Positions 62,833 through 64,000 of a stretch of 64,000 bases of DNA are shown one piece after another. Location: the NCBI GenBank assembly GCA_021770655.1, contig JAETQO010000004.1:1-64000 (forward strand), given 5' to 3'. Source of the stretch: Ruminococcus sp. (lineage in GTDB: Bacteria; Bacillota; Clostridia; Oscillospirales; Ruminococcaceae). The stretch's first letter is position 1; each line of letters opens with the position of its first letter. The notes under the pieces are model-generated. The model was not told where the DNA came from. It saw only the letters and a program-made list of their open reading frames with translations, and did no database searches. The position numbers and the translations under genes were made by a program.

Positions 62833-64000
62833 ATGCTGAAAAACAACAATCAAACCGCCGTAAAACGAATTTCCGTGCGTTCAATGAAAAGCAACCGCAT
62901 AAGAAACGCTGTTGCAGTGCTGGCGATAATACTTACCACCTTTATGTTTACTGCAGTATTCAGTATCGGGTTCAGCCTCGGAAAAAATATCAATATAATG
63001 ATGCTCCGTGAGCAAGGCACAAAATCAACAATATATCTTTACGAACCAACCGACGAGCAGACAGCGCAGGCAAAGAAATGCAGTCATCTGAACGCCGCCG
63101 GTATACAGATATCCACAAATACGGCACAAGGACAGGATAACGCCGAAACATCGATATATCTCGATTATTACGACAAAACGGAATTTGAAGAAAACTTTTC
63201 TCCGGCGGTAAGTGATATAACAGGCTCGTATCCGTCGCAGGAAAATGAAATAATGCTGTCAAAGGCGGCGCTTGACGCTTTGAACATCAAAGACCCGACT
63301 GTTTCTATGGAGATCGGGTTAAATGTTGACGGCGAGGCAAAAAACTTTATTCTTTCAGGCTGGTTTACCGATTACACCTCCGGCGCAGGCGGCTTTCAGG
63401 GCTTTGTATCCAAAGCTTATTCCGACTCGCTGGGAATGACCGTTGAAAAGAACGGCGTGCTTTCCATGTCCGCTAAGGCAGGCTCTCAGGCAGATCTGCT
63501 GTCCGAACTGAATGAAAGTGTAAGTCTTAAAAACGATGAGCAGTTAAAATCCTCCTACGACTCGCAGGAGGAAAACAGTTCAAACGTAATGGTGGTTGCG
63601 ACAGTAATAGGTCTGATAGGTCTTATCATAGTATTCAGCGGCTATCTGCTGATATATAATGTAATGTATATTTCCGTCACAAAGGATATACGCTTTTACG
63701 GAATGCTTAAAACTATCGGTACATCTCCCAAACAGATCAAAAGCATTGTTAAAATGCAGGCGTTCAGACTGTCGGTTATAGGTATTCCTATCGGAATTCT
63801 GCTCGGTACTGTAATATCGTTTGCCGCCGTACCGTATGCGCTCAATATGGTCGGCTCAGGCAGAGAGGGAGCAATGCCGACCGATATAAACTTTAACGTA
63901 TTTATTTATATCGGCACAATAATATTCGGCATATTGACAGTAGCAATAAGCTGTCGGAAGCCTGCGAAGCTGGCGGCAAAGGTTTCACCTGTCGAGGCGC
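62833..64000 (+). CDS. FtsX-like ABC permease, partial at window edge
   Basis: The frame is open from the ATG at 62833 to the end of the window (389 codons seen). One membrane helix lies near residues 30-55, a large extracytoplasmic domain follows, and FtsX-type helices with the loop SVTKDIRFYGMLKTIGTSPK appear near residues 260-320. It is the permease partner of the ATPase. The C terminus is outside the window, and no cognate two-component genes are inside it. Confidence 0.9.
   Translation, partial: MLKNNNQTAVKRISVRSMKSNRIRNAVAVLAIILTTFMFTAVFSIGFSLGKNINIMMLREQGTKSTIYLYEPTDEQTAQAKKCSHLNAAGIQISTNTAQGQDNAETSIYLDYYDKTEFEENFSPAVSDITGSYPSQENEIMLSKAALDALNIKDPTVSMEIGLNVDGEAKNFILSGWFTDYTSGAGGFQGFVSKAYSDSLGMTVEKNGVLSMSAKAGSQADLLSELNESVSLKNDEQLKSSYDSQEENSSNVMVVATVIGLIGLIIVFSGYLLIYNVMYISVTKDIRFYGMLKTIGTSPKQIKSIVKMQAFRLSVIGIPIGILLGTVISFAAVPYALNMVGSGREGAMPTDINFNVFIYIGTIIFGILTVAISCRKPAKLAAKVSPVEA

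Noticed and set aside
1-64000. tRNA or rRNA genes
   Set aside because: I scanned the intergenic gaps for cloverleaf and TTCGA patterns. The TCGAG motifs at 4000-4340 are hairpin flanks and not T-arms. No tRNA or rRNA was supported, but a tRNAscan run would be more reliable.

Overview
The window looks like chromosome from a strictly anaerobic, low-to-mid GC Gram-positive bacterium of class Clostridia, most likely a Ruminococcus-like member of the Oscillospiraceae. The genus is an inference. The indicators are the six-cysteine SCIFF peptide with its radical SAM maturase, an NfnAB-type ferredoxin/NADP oxidoreductase, the oxygen-sensitive class III ribonucleotide reductase with its activase, the paired TIGR03960/TIGR03936 radical SAM genes, DUF1540, TSCPD and TIGR04086 proteins, and strong AGGAGG ribosome binding sites with frequent TTG/GTG starts. 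No rRNA, tRNA, CRISPR array or intact transposase was recognised. Layout: 1-5000 looks like the edge of an integrated conjugative-type element. It carries a soluble VirD4/TraG-like coupling ATPase, a second ClpP-like protease and three unknown proteins in one leftward operon, then about 560 bp packed with short hairpins that share a CTCG/TCGAG flank, then an SSB-like gene flanked by an 80-bp imperfect direct repeat. A RecQ-family helicase follows. 7400-18700 is housekeeping and envelope: B12-dependent methionine synthase with a separate reactivation protein, an XRE regulator whose putative operator is shared with a divergent NfeD/flotillin locus, and nrdDG behind a tandem NrdR-box promoter. 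The NrdD C terminus appears to lack its glycyl-radical segment. 18900-29600 holds asparagine synthetase, a MerR regulator linked by a 19-bp-spacer promoter to a divergent DXS-like enzyme, a second SPFH/NfeD pair (QmcA/YbbJ type), and a 1234-residue protein that joins a LacI-type sensor, GGDEF, EAL and a beta-helix-like tail. 29800-42200 contains tig-clpP-clpX, a metallophosphoesterase, DUF1540, thrC, and the group rplS, two signal peptidases, rbgA, rnhB and yraN, followed by the two radical SAM-associated genes. 42200-49000 is a LexA-type uvrB...uvrA operon with a NUDIX hydrolase, a DUF3795 protein and a deleted kinase remnant inserted between the two uvr genes. 48900-57700 carries a DinB-like protein, an RluA pseudouridine synthase, a PHP phosphoesterase, a methyltransferase remnant, malic enzyme, a TSCPD protein, a membrane protein with a MutS-like ATPase, and the SCIFF pair. 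57800-64000 carries yajC, nfnBA-like genes, a lipoprotein GHL10 glycosidase, and an ABC exporter whose permease runs off the right edge. How the genes work together: two quality-control modules (tig-clpP-clpX and the SPFH/NfeD pairs), one excision-repair operon, and redox/NADPH supply (NfnAB, malic enzyme) are all typical of a fermenting anaerobe. The parts most worth a second look are the hairpin array with SSB and ClpP beside the coupling ATPase, the c-di-GMP fusion protein, the truncated NrdD, the shared XRE operator pair, the divergent DXS-like enzyme, and the terminator that doubles as a ribosome binding site after metH.
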